Of a stretch of DNA of 64,000 nucleotides, positions 17,212 to 24,069 are shown in pieces. A program made the translations under genes and the position numbers. The DNA is from Roseovarius sp. MMSF_3359 (GTDB lineage Bacteria > Pseudomonadota > Alphaproteobacteria > Rhodobacterales > Rhodobacteraceae): assembly GCF_030733385.1 (NCBI RefSeq), contig NZ_JASHJC010000006.1, forward strand, positions 186,001 to 250,000, given 5' to 3'. Numbering within the stretch: the first letter of the stretch is position 1; each line of letters opens with the position of its first letter. Below the pieces are notes generated by a model. It had not been told where the DNA came from, ran no database searches, and saw only the letters and a list, made by a program, of their open reading frames with translations.

Positions 17212-17712
17212 TCATGTACCGGTGTTGCTCGACCTCGCCACCACCAACCTCGGCTCCTCCGGAAAGCTCCTGATATCAAACCAGGTGAACCGCGTGCCGT
17301 CGGCGTTGGTCTTGTTGCCCCAGACGAGCCCATCTGAACCCTGTCGTATCAGTCCCGCCCGGAATGCCCGCAGGTCAATCAGATACCAGCTCTCTATAGC
17401 CGTCTGCGCGGCGTTGGCATGACCATAGAACAACCAATCGCCCTTACCATTTACAATCTTGGAAAGCTCCGTCTCTGCCCCTGAGGCAACGCGAGAGCGG
17501 ATGGTGAACTGATGCGGGTATTGGGTGGCGTATCCCGGTCTGCGCACCCTTGCGGCTATCCGCATGTCACGAGCATCCAGCATCAGTAAGTCGGTGGCCT
17601 GGTGCCAATCCAGCGGATCCGGCGAAGTCTCCAGAAGGTGGCTTCCGACAATGCGCTTGATCTGCGGCAGGAACTGGTCGGACCAGTTACGATTGATGGA
17701 ATAATGGTTCAT
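17212..17712 (-). CDS. Conserved phage-associated protein of unknown function
   Basis: A 166-residue protein carrying a compact conserved core: DWHQATDLLMLDARDM, then RVRRPGY, FTIRSR and GDWLFYGHA. The D...D...R..R layout with beta-strands recalls a PD-(D/E)XK nuclease-like fold, but I cannot confirm catalytic residues. Proteins of this type occur in phages and genomic islands. It is leftward and ends the left arm of the element. The ribosome site before its ATG is weak. A 139-base gap follows on the upstream side. Confidence 0.5.
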   Translation of the reverse strand: MNHYSINRNWSDQFLPQIKRIVGSHLLETSPDPLDWHQATDLLMLDARDMRIAARVRRPGYATQYPHQFTIRSRVASGAETELSKIVNGKGDWLFYGHANAAQTAIESWYLIDLRAFRAGLIRQGSDGLVWGNKTNADGTRFTWFDIRSFPEEPRLVVARSSNTGT

Positions 17713-17839
17713 TCAAATAGCCTTACCGTACAACTTCTTTGGAACATTCGGAGCCGCGTAATTTCGCCCTGTAACCGTCTTAATTTGATCAATTCGGTAT
17801 GCTTATTCTTCTGTATGGACTTGAAAGTAATTTCAGTCT

Positions 17840-17876
17840 GGAGGTCCCGCTTCACTGTCCTTTGTGCGGGGCCTCC
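17840..17876. terminator. Inverted repeat at the end of the left operon
   Basis: GGAGGTCCCGC (17840-17850) and GCGGGGCCTCC (17866-17876) pair over 11 bp with one G-U and a 15-nt loop. It overlaps the last codons of the leftward gene 17852-18067. It resembles the three hairpins at 18152-18434, with the same GGTCC/GGCC-CG arms, so it is part of that family of structures. Confidence 0.5.
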
Positions 17877-18067
17877 ACCATGCCCTCGGCGACCGCAATT
17901 GCATCATCGCAGGCGCGACCCAAAGCCAACAGCAGTACAGGCAAACCATCGACCGGCAGCGGTGTCTCGGTTTCGGCATTGGCTCTCTCGTAGGCCAATC
18001 CGGCCAGGCCCTGCACCTGTTCCATCGTCTCACGCAGGTATTCGTATTCATCCATCGTCAGGGGCAT
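17852..18067 (-). CDS. Small acidic protein of unknown function
   Basis: A 71-residue acidic, helical protein (MDEYEYLRETMEQVQGLAGL, then LPVLLLALGRACDDAIAVAEG). GGAGA lies 10 bases before its ATG. No family recognised. It is separated from the next upstream gene on the same strand by a 368-base region holding three TAAC-N20-GTTA repeats and hairpins, so it may have its own promoter there. Its 3' end overlaps a terminator-like inverted repeat. Confidence 0.5.
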   Translation of the reverse strand: MPLTMDEYEYLRETMEQVQGLAGLAYERANAETETPLPVDGLPVLLLALGRACDDAIAVAEGMVEAPHKGQ

Positions 18068-18087
18068 GCAGATTTCTCCAATGTTGG

Positions 18088-18115
18088 TAACGCTAAGTTC
18101 ATGTTTCTGTTGTTA
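18088..18115. repeat. TAAC-N20-GTTA repeat, copy 1
   Basis: TAAC and GTTA separated by exactly 20 bases, with an internal TTCAT. It shares this layout with copies 2 and 3 at 18213 and 18342. It lies 21 bases upstream of the leftward gene 17852-18067 and 37 bases before a hairpin at 18152. Confidence 0.6.
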
Positions 18116-18151
18116 ATTGCCGGTGTCACATTTGACATTGAAGCTAGTACT

Positions 18152-18183
18152 GAAGCCTCGCCACTCGCTCCCGGCGGGGCTTC
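18152..18183 (+). terminator. Hairpin following repeat copy 1
   Basis: GAAGCCTCGCC and GGCGGGGCTTC pair over 11 bp (one G-U) with a 10-nt loop, followed by TTCATTTCCC. It looks like a rho-independent terminator acting on rightward transcripts, although no rightward gene is present here. Confidence 0.5.
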
Positions 18184-18212
18184 TTCATTTCCCTACAAAT
18201 ACTCCATACCAG

Positions 18213-18240
18213 TAACGCTAAATTCATATCCGTGCGGTTA
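18213..18240. repeat. TAAC-N20-GTTA repeat, copy 2
   Basis: Same 28-bp dyad-like unit as copies 1 and 3: TAAC, 20 bases containing ATTCAT, then GTTA. It starts 125 bases after copy 1. Confidence 0.6.
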
Positions 18241-18274
18241 CTTCGCGTTGTAACGATTGGCAGTGGTTAATGGT

Positions 18275-18311
18275 AAGAGGCCTCGTCGAGTTCCAGCCCT
18301 CGGGGCCTCTT
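18275..18311 (+). terminator. Hairpin following repeat copy 2
   Basis: AAGAGGCCTCG and CGGGGCCTCTT pair over 11 bp with one G-U and a 15-nt loop, followed by TCAAATTCC. Its arms are near-identical in type to the hairpins at 17840 and 18152. Confidence 0.5.
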
Positions 18312-18341
18312 TCAAATTCCTCTAAAACTCACCGAACAGCG

Positions 18342-18369
18342 TAACTCCAGGTTCATTTCTCTGTCGTTA
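18342..18369. repeat. TAAC-N20-GTTA repeat, copy 3
   Basis: Third unit: TAAC, 20 bases with GGTTCAT in the same place, then GTTA. It starts 129 bases after copy 2 and is followed by a hairpin at 18408, about the same order of distance as in the other copies. Confidence 0.6.
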
Positions 18370-18407
18370 GATGACGTGTCTCTGGTGACAGGGATTGGAG
18401 GAGTGAG

Positions 18408-18434
18408 GGTCCCGTTTTCGTGTCTGGCGGGACC
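18408..18434 (+). terminator. Hairpin following repeat copy 3
   Basis: GGTCCCG (18408-18414) pairs with CGGGACC (18428-18434), a 7-bp stem with a 13-nt loop, followed by TTCAGCTTTCC. It ends right at the stop codon of the leftward gene 18436-18774, so it may also terminate that operon. Confidence 0.45.
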
Positions 18435-18435
18435 T

Positions 18436-18774
18436 TCAGCTTTCCCAATACTCTTTGCTTACAAGCGCGACCTCAACGCCTTGGGCCTCCAGTGCTTCCA
18501 GGTTCGCAGAGACATAGGCAGGCTTGGTGCCAATGGCCTTCTCATCGGCCAGGATCAGCTTGTCACCCGGTCGCATGATCTTGCACAGCAACTTGTAACC
18601 GGGCCGGTCCATCACACGGCCTTCTCGAATGTCGGTCATCACGAGCTCGGCGCCGACGTAGTAGGCCCGGCGCACGTTGATGTCCGCTGGTCCGTTGCGG
18701 GGTTCAGCCACATAGCCAAACACTCGCTTGCTATCCTCACGGAAGGCTTCGGGATGACAGACACCGCACGTCAT
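18436..18774 (-). CDS. Resolvase-like-fold protein lacking the catalytic serine
   Basis: A 112-residue protein. RVFGYVAEP aligns with the opening strand of serine recombinases (YxRVS..Q). DRPGYKLLCKIMRPGDKLIL, followed by LEALEAQGVEV, matches the next helix-strand units of the resolvase N-terminal domain. The catalytic serine and its preceding arginine are absent from the first loop, and there is no DNA-binding tail. It could be a regulator or a remnant; the reading frame is intact. GGGGGTGAG lies just before the ATG, two bases after the stop of the upstream Tat-signal gene. Homology is judged by eye. Confidence 0.45.
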   Translation of the reverse strand: MTCGVCHPEAFREDSKRVFGYVAEPRNGPADINVRRAYYVGAELVMTDIREGRVMDRPGYKLLCKIMRPGDKLILADEKAIGTKPAYVSANLEALEAQGVEVALVSKEYWES

Positions 18775-18775
18775 C

Positions 18776-19507
18776 TCACCCCCTTTCCTGCGATGCCTGC
18801 CGGAAGATGGCAGACGCAATCTGATTGCCCCATTCCTTCGACCGGGATTCGAAGAAGCGATAGAAAGGCTCGACGCTGTTGAAGGCGACAAGTGCCTGCG
18901 CCTTGATAAGTACCCCCTGCATTGAGCGTTCTTCGCATTCAAGAATGGCGTTGACCTGCTCTGTCAGGCGCTCACGGGTCTCACTTCGCCGTTCAAGTGC
19001 AGCCTCTATCCCCGACGCATCTCGGATGGCATCCACCTCGGCCCAATATTTGCGCGCAATGGGAATGGCAGCCCGATTTTCTTCCAAAGACTTCTGGACC
19101 ATACCGAGACGGCGCTTGCTCTTGGTTTTCAGAATGCGGGCAATCTCGCCCTCGTCGTACTCTGCCTCGCGGCGAAACACCTCGGGGGTGCCGACACGTA
19201 TTGCACCACAACCCTTGATGTCGTGAGGATATCCCCTGAAATCAATCGTCTGTTCTTTGAGGCAACCAGTACCATACCGGACAATCGCCTTCGGTGCGCG
19301 AGGCCACGTCGGGCTGTACTTGCTGATAATCCGCTTCACCTCGGCGCGGGCGGCGACATGTTCGGCTTCAATGGCAGGCAGTTCATTGCCCATGCGGATC
19401 AGATCCGGGTTTTCGGCGATGCTGGCCTCAGTGACTGTTGCAGCAGCGGTCGATGCGGCGGCAAGGCCTAGCAGCATCTGGCGGCGGTTTGTAACTGCGG
19501 CGTTCAT
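18776..19507 (-). CDS. Tat-signal protein of unknown function (phage-associated)
   Basis: A 243-residue protein starting with a twin-arginine-like signal (TNRRQMLLGLAAASTAAATV), which suggests export of a folded protein. The mature part is helical with many charged residues and a long predicted coiled region (residues ~110-200). Three cysteines are scattered in it. GGAGG lies about 8 bases before the ATG. The start overlaps the upstream gene by four bases (ATGA), placing it in the leftward operon 20390 to 18436. No known domain. Confidence 0.55.
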   Translation of the reverse strand: MNAAVTNRRQMLLGLAAASTAAATVTEASIAENPDLIRMGNELPAIEAEHVAARAEVKRIISKYSPTWPRAPKAIVRYGTGCLKEQTIDFRGYPHDIKGCGAIRVGTPEVFRREAEYDEGEIARILKTKSKRRLGMVQKSLEENRAAIPIARKYWAEVDAIRDASGIEAALERRSETRERLTEQVNAILECEERSMQGVLIKAQALVAFNSVEPFYRFFESRSKEWGNQIASAIFRQASQERG

Positions 19508-19731
19508 GATTGCGCCCTCCGGTTAGGGGTATCCAGCTCATCAAGTTCCTGCGAGAGGCGGTCGGCTTTGGCAATCACCTCGTGGATGAGTGCATGGGTG
19601 GCGTTGCTGGCCGGTGTGGATGCGTTCTGGACCTCATCGTAGAGGACACCAACACCCTGGCAGAGTCCGTGCAGGAAAGTTGCATCGTCGCGAAGGTCAG
19701 AGATTGTCTTGGGGTGATTAACTGCATTCAT
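19504..19731 (-). CDS. Small helical protein of unknown function
   Basis: A 75-residue, mainly helical protein with a coiled C-terminus (VIAKADRLSQELDELD). It has a strong ribosome site (GGAGGAAA) 4 bases before the ATG and is coupled to the next gene by an ATGA overlap. Similar short proteins occur in prophage early regions; no function recognised. Confidence 0.55.
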   Translation of the reverse strand: MNAVNHPKTISDLRDDATFLHGLCQGVGVLYDEVQNASTPASNATHALIHEVIAKADRLSQELDELDTPNRRAQS

Positions 19732-19760
19732 GGTTTTCCTCCGGTTGGGTATGTGGCCAC

Positions 19761-20390
19761 TCAGTGCGGCCGGAATTCATGCACCGCGCCATCAACGGCG
19801 ATGCGGGAAATGGTGGCCAGATTGACAGAGCGGGCAGCGGCCTTGTCGGCGTCCCAGACAGGCATCAGATGCGGATGACGCTCAGCGCGGGTCTGTGCGG
19901 CCTTACGGGCGCTCTCAGAGGCGCTATCGCCCTTGAGGTGATACTTGAGCGTTGCAGGCTGTACGCGCATGACCCGCTCGCTACCGTCCTTCTTGGTGAA
20001 GGTGACGGAGACAAACCGGCCCTTGGCGGCGGCAATCATCCGTCGCTTGGCTTCCATCTCCGCTTTGGCTTGTTCCTCGGCCTCGCGTTTCGTGGAAGCG
20101 CAGTAGGCACTGCGCAACTCGGACAGTCGGGCCAGTCCCTCGTGACCTAAGGTGGTGCGGTTTTCGAGGTTCTGGATTTCGGCCCAGAGATCCGCAGAGG
20201 GGCGCAGAGCTTGCTTGGCGCGCTCGGCTGCGATGACCGCCCGGCGTTTCATCTCGGCCCAGGCACGGCGCAGGGCATCGGGGAACACTTCGTGGAGTTT
20301 GATGACAGGCAAACGGCGGCTGAACAGTTCCTGACGAGCTAGCGTCCAAGCAAAGGAAAAGATTTCTGAGCGGTTGATAGCGTGGCTCAT
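19761..20390 (-). CDS. Phage-type SH3-like barrel protein
   Basis: A 209-residue protein, first gene of a leftward operon. The N-terminal part (NRSEIFSFAWTLARQE) is a recurrent phage/island motif. A coiled middle section follows. The C-terminal ~75 residues (RFVSVTFTKKDGSERVM and ISRIAVDGAVHEF) look like the small beta-barrel often labelled SH3 beta-barrel fold in phage annotation, which may bind nucleic acid. GAGGACA precedes the ATG. A clear promoter with operator lies upstream at 20431-20464. Confidence 0.55.
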   Translation of the reverse strand: MSHAINRSEIFSFAWTLARQELFSRRLPVIKLHEVFPDALRRAWAEMKRRAVIAAERAKQALRPSADLWAEIQNLENRTTLGHEGLARLSELRSAYCASTKREAEEQAKAEMEAKRRMIAAAKGRFVSVTFTKKDGSERVMRVQPATLKYHLKGDSASESARKAAQTRAERHPHLMPVWDADKAAARSVNLATISRIAVDGAVHEFRPH

Positions 20391-20430
20391 TGCATTGTCC
20401 TCGCCTTGCTAAAATTATCGATACAGTGTA

Positions 20431-20464
20431 TTTATATAGTAACGTGGTAATTGTCAATACCACG
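20431..20464 (-). promoter_or_regulatory. Leftward promoter overlapped by a palindromic operator
   Basis: On the minus strand TTGACA (20457-20452) is followed after about 15 bases by TATATAAA (20438-20431), a good sigma-70 promoter for the leftward operon. The -35 box lies inside the dyad CGTGGTA-N8-TACCACG (20443-20464). A dimer bound there would shut the promoter. The divergent XRE gene at 20489 is the obvious candidate repressor. Confidence 0.6.
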
Positions 20465-20488
20465 CATTTAAAAAGATACGAGGTATTC

Positions 20489-20725
20489 ATGACGCCCGAA
20501 CAGGCAAGAGCAGCAAGAGCAATGTTGAAGGTGGGTGTGAGAGATGTTGCTGAAGCGACTGGCGTTACTCCAAACACAGTTTCTCGCATTGAGGCGGCAG
20601 CAGATCCCGATAAGCGCGGCCCACAGGCCTCAACAATCGCCGTTATAGAGGCTTGGTACGTTAGTCAGGGACTCGAATTCATACCCGAAAACGGCGGCGG
20701 ACCAGGGGTGAGGTTGAAGAAGTAA
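20489..20725 (+). CDS. XRE/HTH_3-family repressor-like protein
   Basis: A 78-residue, essentially single-domain helix-turn-helix protein: ARAMLKVGVRDVAEATGV, then TPNTVSRIEAAAD as recognition helix. A short tail matches small phage regulators of Cro/C-repressor type. The ATG at 20489 is used because the upstream 33 codons lie over the promoter region; GAGG is nearby. It is divergent from the leftward phage operon and faces the palindrome at 20443-20464. No peptidase domain is present for SOS-driven self-cleavage. Confidence 0.75.
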   Translation: MTPEQARAARAMLKVGVRDVAEATGVTPNTVSRIEAAADPDKRGPQASTIAVIEAWYVSQGLEFIPENGGGPGVRLKK

Positions 20726-20838
20726 GACGTGGGCTCGAATGTCTGCTTTGCGGACAAAGCGGCCTTTGCTTCACTTGAAGACGAAAACGCCTATAGTGAC
20801 CCCTGGTTGTGTTCGTCATATTGTTGTTTAGGAAAGAA

Positions 20839-21222
20839 ATGAGAATTTACCATCGACCCGAATGGACAATCTTTACCTGCCAATATGTTATGTCCAAGCG
20901 TCGAGAAAATTGTATCGAAGAAGAACTTCACATCGACATTGTCATGTACAATGCAAGTTCTCTAGACGAAGCATATGAAATTGCAAAAAATAGGATTGAA
21001 GCGCAGGATGATGTCTATCGTGATAAGCAAGGCGTTAAAATTACTCTGAAATGCCTTGGTATACGCGACGTACAGCTTGAACAATCAACATGGGATGACA
21101 TGAAGAACGCTACCGCTGGAATTGGACTTCACCTGTGCACTGTAAACCTGCCTGACGGAATTCAAGCGCAATCTCTGGTTAAATCACGCGAAGAAATGAG
21201 TGTTGTTAGGGATTTAGAGTAG
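20839..21222 (+). CDS. DUF4288-like protein
   Basis: A 127-residue protein resembling DUF4288: a beta-strand start (RPEWTIFTCQYV), an acidic strand (EEELHIDIVMYNASS), the helix LDEAYEIAKNRIE, then the VKITLKCLGIRDVQ strand. The family is of unknown function and often lies among polymorphic-toxin immunity genes. AGGAAAG lies 3-9 bases before the ATG. It is AT-rich. The barstar-like gene lies convergently 136 bases downstream, beyond a hairpin terminator. Confidence 0.5.
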   Translation: MRIYHRPEWTIFTCQYVMSKRRENCIEEELHIDIVMYNASSLDEAYEIAKNRIEAQDDVYRDKQGVKITLKCLGIRDVQLEQSTWDDMKNATAGIGLHLCTVNLPDGIQAQSLVKSREEMSVVRDLE

Positions 21223-21309
21223 CAGTTTGCCGATTTACAGTGTCCACTTCGGACTCAGAGCCGTCATCTGACGCAAACGGTTGGTCCATTAAGCACTCAA
21301 TGGCGGTTC

Positions 21310-21353
21310 AGCGGACTTTTCTGCCGTTGGCAAAGTGCTCCCCAAAGTCCGCT
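21310..21353. terminator. Bidirectional hairpin between DUF4288 and barstar genes
   Basis: AGCGGACTTT (21310-21319) and AAAGTCCGCT (21344-21353) pair perfectly over 10 bp around a 24-nt loop, directly at the 3' ends of two convergent genes. Confidence 0.5.
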
Positions 21354-21357
21354 TTGA

Positions 21358-21792
21358 CTAGCGAAGCTTCAAGATGACATTGTCCTCTGCCTCTTCTCCA
21401 CCAGCGCCATGCACTCGGATGATTTCAACCAACCAGTCGAAAACAGTAGCGCCCTTGTTGTTTCCCGCATCCCTCAATTGTCTATTCACCGAACGGCGCG
21501 CAGTTGGATGGCAGCGATCAAGCCGACGCTCCAATATCCTTACTGTTTCTGGGTACCCCAAGCGCCTCTTCGACACTGCTGAGTTTTCCCAGATTAGAAT
21601 AAAGCCCTCATCCGGTGTGCCAAAGCCACCACGAAGAACGTCATTAAAGGCATCGAGGTTATTACCCCATCTGGCATTTGGAATGAGAACACGACTGATC
21701 TCTTCGTAAAACTCTTCAAGCGTCGAGAACCGCTCGCCATCAATGCGATAGGTCTCCATGCTTTGATATTTTTTCCAAGTCTCTGGGGGCAT
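21358..21792 (-). CDS. Barstar-family protein (RNase inhibitor/immunity)
   Basis: A 144-residue protein. YRIDGERFSTLEEFYEEIS gives the first strand and helix, and WGNNLDAFNDVLRGGFG is the barstar helix that plugs the active site of barnase-type RNases. The C-terminal extension after residue ~90 is longer than in classical barstar (~90 residues), as in many orphan immunity proteins. No barnase/EndoU toxin gene is visible in the window. An alternative ATG twelve codons inside (METYRIDG) is possible. Protection against RNases delivered by competitors is the likely role, by family. Confidence 0.7.
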   Translation of the reverse strand: MPPETWKKYQSMETYRIDGERFSTLEEFYEEISRVLIPNARWGNNLDAFNDVLRGGFGTPDEGFILIWENSAVSKRRLGYPETVRILERRLDRCHPTARRSVNRQLRDAGNNKGATVFDWLVEIIRVHGAGGEEAEDNVILKLR

Positions 21793-21906
21793 GTTGGCAT
21801 TCTCAGCGGCATCACAATAAGGCGCAAGAGTTCGTCACAAGACCCGACCTTCGCCATAACGCAGCAACTTGGCAAGTATGGGCTCCAAGCGGCCATCTGA
21901 TGTATT

Positions 21907-21931
21907 CACTCGGGCATTCTAGAGCCGAGTG
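21907..21931. terminator. Hairpin downstream of the gene at 21977-22258
   Basis: CACTCGG and CCGAGTG form a perfect 7-bp stem with an 11-nt loop between two leftward genes. Confidence 0.4.
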
Positions 21932-21976
21932 ACTCCATCGCGGACAAAAGTTGCCGTTGACCCTGCAACAAAGAAA

Positions 21977-22258
21977 TCACAGCTCCATTCGTAATGCTTG
22001 CCATTCTTCCCAAGCGTTTTCCGCGAGAATGTCTCGGTAACCGCGACTGGCTTCCATCTCTATCGCTGTCGATGTCTTCACCGCCATGCACACGGCTGAA
22101 TCTCGTATCGAAAGAACTTCAAGCTCTTCAAGCGGTGTACCCTTTTTGTCTTCTGCCGCCTTTAAGACCGCTGCCAATGCGGGAACAAAAACCAGGATCA
22201 GTGCATCCTCGGTGGCACTAGGTTGTTGGTTTCCAAAGAGCTTCTTGAGAAAGTTCAT
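21977..22258 (-). CDS. Small conserved protein of unknown function
   Basis: A 93-residue protein (MNFLKKLFGNQQPS, DALILVFVPALAAVLKAAE, then DSAVCMAVKTSTAIEME and DILAENAWEEWQALR). The arrangement recalls short Rhodobacterales/phage proteins of unknown role. The open frame continues another 78 codons upstream to 22492, but that part is less protein-like; the ATG at 22258 is therefore preferred with modest confidence. Confidence 0.45.
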   Translation of the reverse strand: MNFLKKLFGNQQPSATEDALILVFVPALAAVLKAAEDKKGTPLEELEVLSIRDSAVCMAVKTSTAIEMEASRGYRDILAENAWEEWQALRMEL

Positions 22259-22765
22259 GACCACATTTTCAACACGGAACCAGAGTATTTGTCTAGTGAC
22301 CAGCTCGGTCGAAATGGGCTCGGAGCGGAAGTTCGATTGAGCCCTGCAACCCCCTCCTAGGGCCAAATACTCTTCGACGCTAAAGGCACCACGGATAAGC
22401 TTCGCAAGCTTCACGTTCGCAATCGTCAGGATTGCCGAAGTAGCCAGACATCTCGCTGTTTGACCAATACCCTTTTCCCAAAAGTCCCTCATCTTCGTCG
22501 CATGCTGACCACCACTGCATGACCTAAAACCTGTATAGCTTGCCGTCAGGGCTTCTCCGAATTTCTATCTTTCGCTGCTGTTCCTCGTCGGAAAGCTCTT
22601 TAGTCAATTCCCACTCTGCCATTACTAAATACCTAGCGTTTCTTTTTCGTGAGCAACTGATTTAATTAGTAAGCTTATGTCGGGAAAGGGCTCAAACCGG
22701 TCAATCGAGCATTTTAGTCGAACAATACGTAGCCGAACGACGTCGGAGGATTGCAGGGGGCATCA
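22259..22765. other. Region without a convincing gene
   Basis: About 500 bases. The first 234 form an in-frame minus-strand extension of the small gene ending at 21977, possibly a longer true start. The rest has no protein-like frame. An AT-rich patch around 22620-22680 could contain promoters. Confidence 0.35.
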
Positions 22766-23095
22766 ATGAAAAGAACCTTAAAAAGTTATCTAAAATTTTA
22801 TGGTAAACGGCCACTTCTTACTTCGCTGGTAGGCATATTCCTCTTGTTTTTAGCCATGGCTGTCGTCGGAATTATTTTTGAATTACTCAAGAAAATGGTT
22901 CCGCTGAATCCAGATATTCTGATTTTTGTGACGCTTCCTCTATGGCTGCTGTTGTTGCTGCCAATGTGCTTAGTCGTTTTCTTGAGTGCAGAACTTATGT
23001 GGCGAACATTTGGTGTTTATAAAATTATTGGTGTCGAAGGAGAGCCTGTAAGAGAGTATTTCCGTCAACTCTCGGGAGATTTAAATGATGAATGA
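22766..23095 (+). CDS. Two-helix membrane protein
   Basis: A 109-residue inner-membrane protein with two strong transmembrane segments (around TSLVGIFLLFLAMAVVGIIF and LIFVTLPLWLLLLLPMCLVV), a basic N-terminus and an acidic C-terminal tail. GGGGG lies about 9 bases before the ATG at 22766. Size and topology would fit a holin-like or immunity-type membrane protein, but there is no family evidence. AT-rich. Confidence 0.5.
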   Translation: MKRTLKSYLKFYGKRPLLTSLVGIFLLFLAMAVVGIIFELLKKMVPLNPDILIFVTLPLWLLLLLPMCLVVFLSAELMWRTFGVYKIIGVEGEPVREYFRQLSGDLNDE

Positions 23096-23406
23096 AAGTG
23101 ATGGGCTTATAAGTGGAATTAAAGGGGCCTTACCAACGACTGCTTTGGGCACAAACCAGTCATCCGACGCATTCGCTCGGGCAAATTGGTAGTGAATGGC
23201 TGGAATGCGGGACGAAGCTGGCGATGCCCTGACCCTCTCGGATGGGTTGCGCCCGCTAGACACTACGCTTGGGAGGAAGCGATCAGCCCAGCAGGCACAG
23301 AAGCATGGTTGTGGAATAGGTGGGGATTTGCTTCTGCCGAAGAAAGTCGGCAATTAGGGTTAATTTCCGGTTAATGTTGCGCGCTTTGCGTGAACACTGG
23401 TGAGGG
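23096..23406. other. Non-coding stretch
   Basis: About 310 bases between the membrane-protein gene and the end of the SRAP gene. Short frames on both strands do not look like conserved proteins. Nothing recognised. Confidence 0.35.
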
Positions 23407-24069
23407 TCAGCGCCCTTTAGCCTCGGGCGGTTGACTGCCGCGTCCAATCACCGTGAGTGATCCATCCGGAAGCGGGCGCTGAAGCATCAGAGCGTCTTCA
23501 GTTTCCGCTGTGAGCCAGGTTTCAACCTCCTGCTCCGTGGTCAGAATGACCGGCATGGCCTTGGGGTGGATTTGGCCCACCTCGGCATTCGCGTCCGTCG
23601 TTAGAAAGCCATAGAGGTTATCGGTGGTTTCTCCGTCCTTGAGCTTTCGGACAGAGGTCCATTGCGTCCAGATACCAGCAAAGAAGGCCAATGGCTGATC
23701 CTCCGATAGAGCGAACCAAACAGGCTCTGAAGGCTTGCCAGGACGGTTGTGCGGCTCAGAAAAGGCTGTGAATGGCACGACGCACCGGTTGCCAACGCCG
23801 AGCCACCTACGCCAGTGTGGTGATTTAGTGTTGCGCACATTTGTGACGCCTCGATCCGTCTTCTTGCCCTTGAGGGCGAATGCGGGCGATGGCATGCCCC
23901 ATCGCATCATCGACAGCACCCGTCCGCCCTCGCCGTTCCAGACCACAGGAGCCATGTAGTCAGGATAGATACCCTGTAGTGGCGGCATGTTGCCCGCCTG
24001 ATCATCTACTTTGTCGAACAAGGCCCTGATCGCCGCCTGTCCCTTTGTTACCGAATACAAATTACACAC
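23407..24069 (-). CDS. SOS response-associated peptidase family protein (SRAP/YedK/HMCES-like)
   Basis: Starting from the GTG at 24069, this gives a 220-residue protein beginning Met-Cys2-Asn-Leu-Tyr-Ser, the invariant SRAP start. Cys2 forms a thiazolidine crosslink with abasic sites in single-stranded DNA. Other key residues are present: the VTNVRN block (N77/N80), E105 in the AFSEP loop (where most members have FYEW), and H168 in IHPKAMPVIL. GGGAGG lies about 9 bases before the GTG, an excellent ribosome site. However, the frame stays open for 109 codons upstream to an ATG at 24396 with no stop between. SRAP genes are common in phages and islands and are thought to shield damaged DNA. Confidence 0.8.
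   Translation of the reverse strand: MCNLYSVTKGQAAIRALFDKVDDQAGNMPPLQGIYPDYMAPVVWNGEGGRVLSMMRWGMPSPAFALKGKKTDRGVTNVRNTKSPHWRRWLGVGNRCVVPFTAFSEPHNRPGKPSEPVWFALSEDQPLAFFAGIWTQWTSVRKLKDGETTDNLYGFLTTDANAEVGQIHPKAMPVILTTEQEVETWLTAETEDALMLQRPLPDGSLTVIGRGSQPPEAKGR

Noticed and set aside
18251..18311. Sequence resembling parts of a tRNA (AGTGGTTAATGGT and a GTTC-containing loop)
   Set aside because: No acceptor stem, anticodon arm or complete T-arm can be formed; the pairing seen is better explained by the terminator-like hairpin.
18070..18440. CRISPR array with three repeats
   Set aside because: The units are imperfect, about 125 bases apart and tied to hairpins; no cas genes are present.
23081..23374. 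Two overlapping short open frames (minus 23081-23353, plus 23186-23374)
   Set aside because: Neither has a ribosome site, a family resemblance or protein-like composition.
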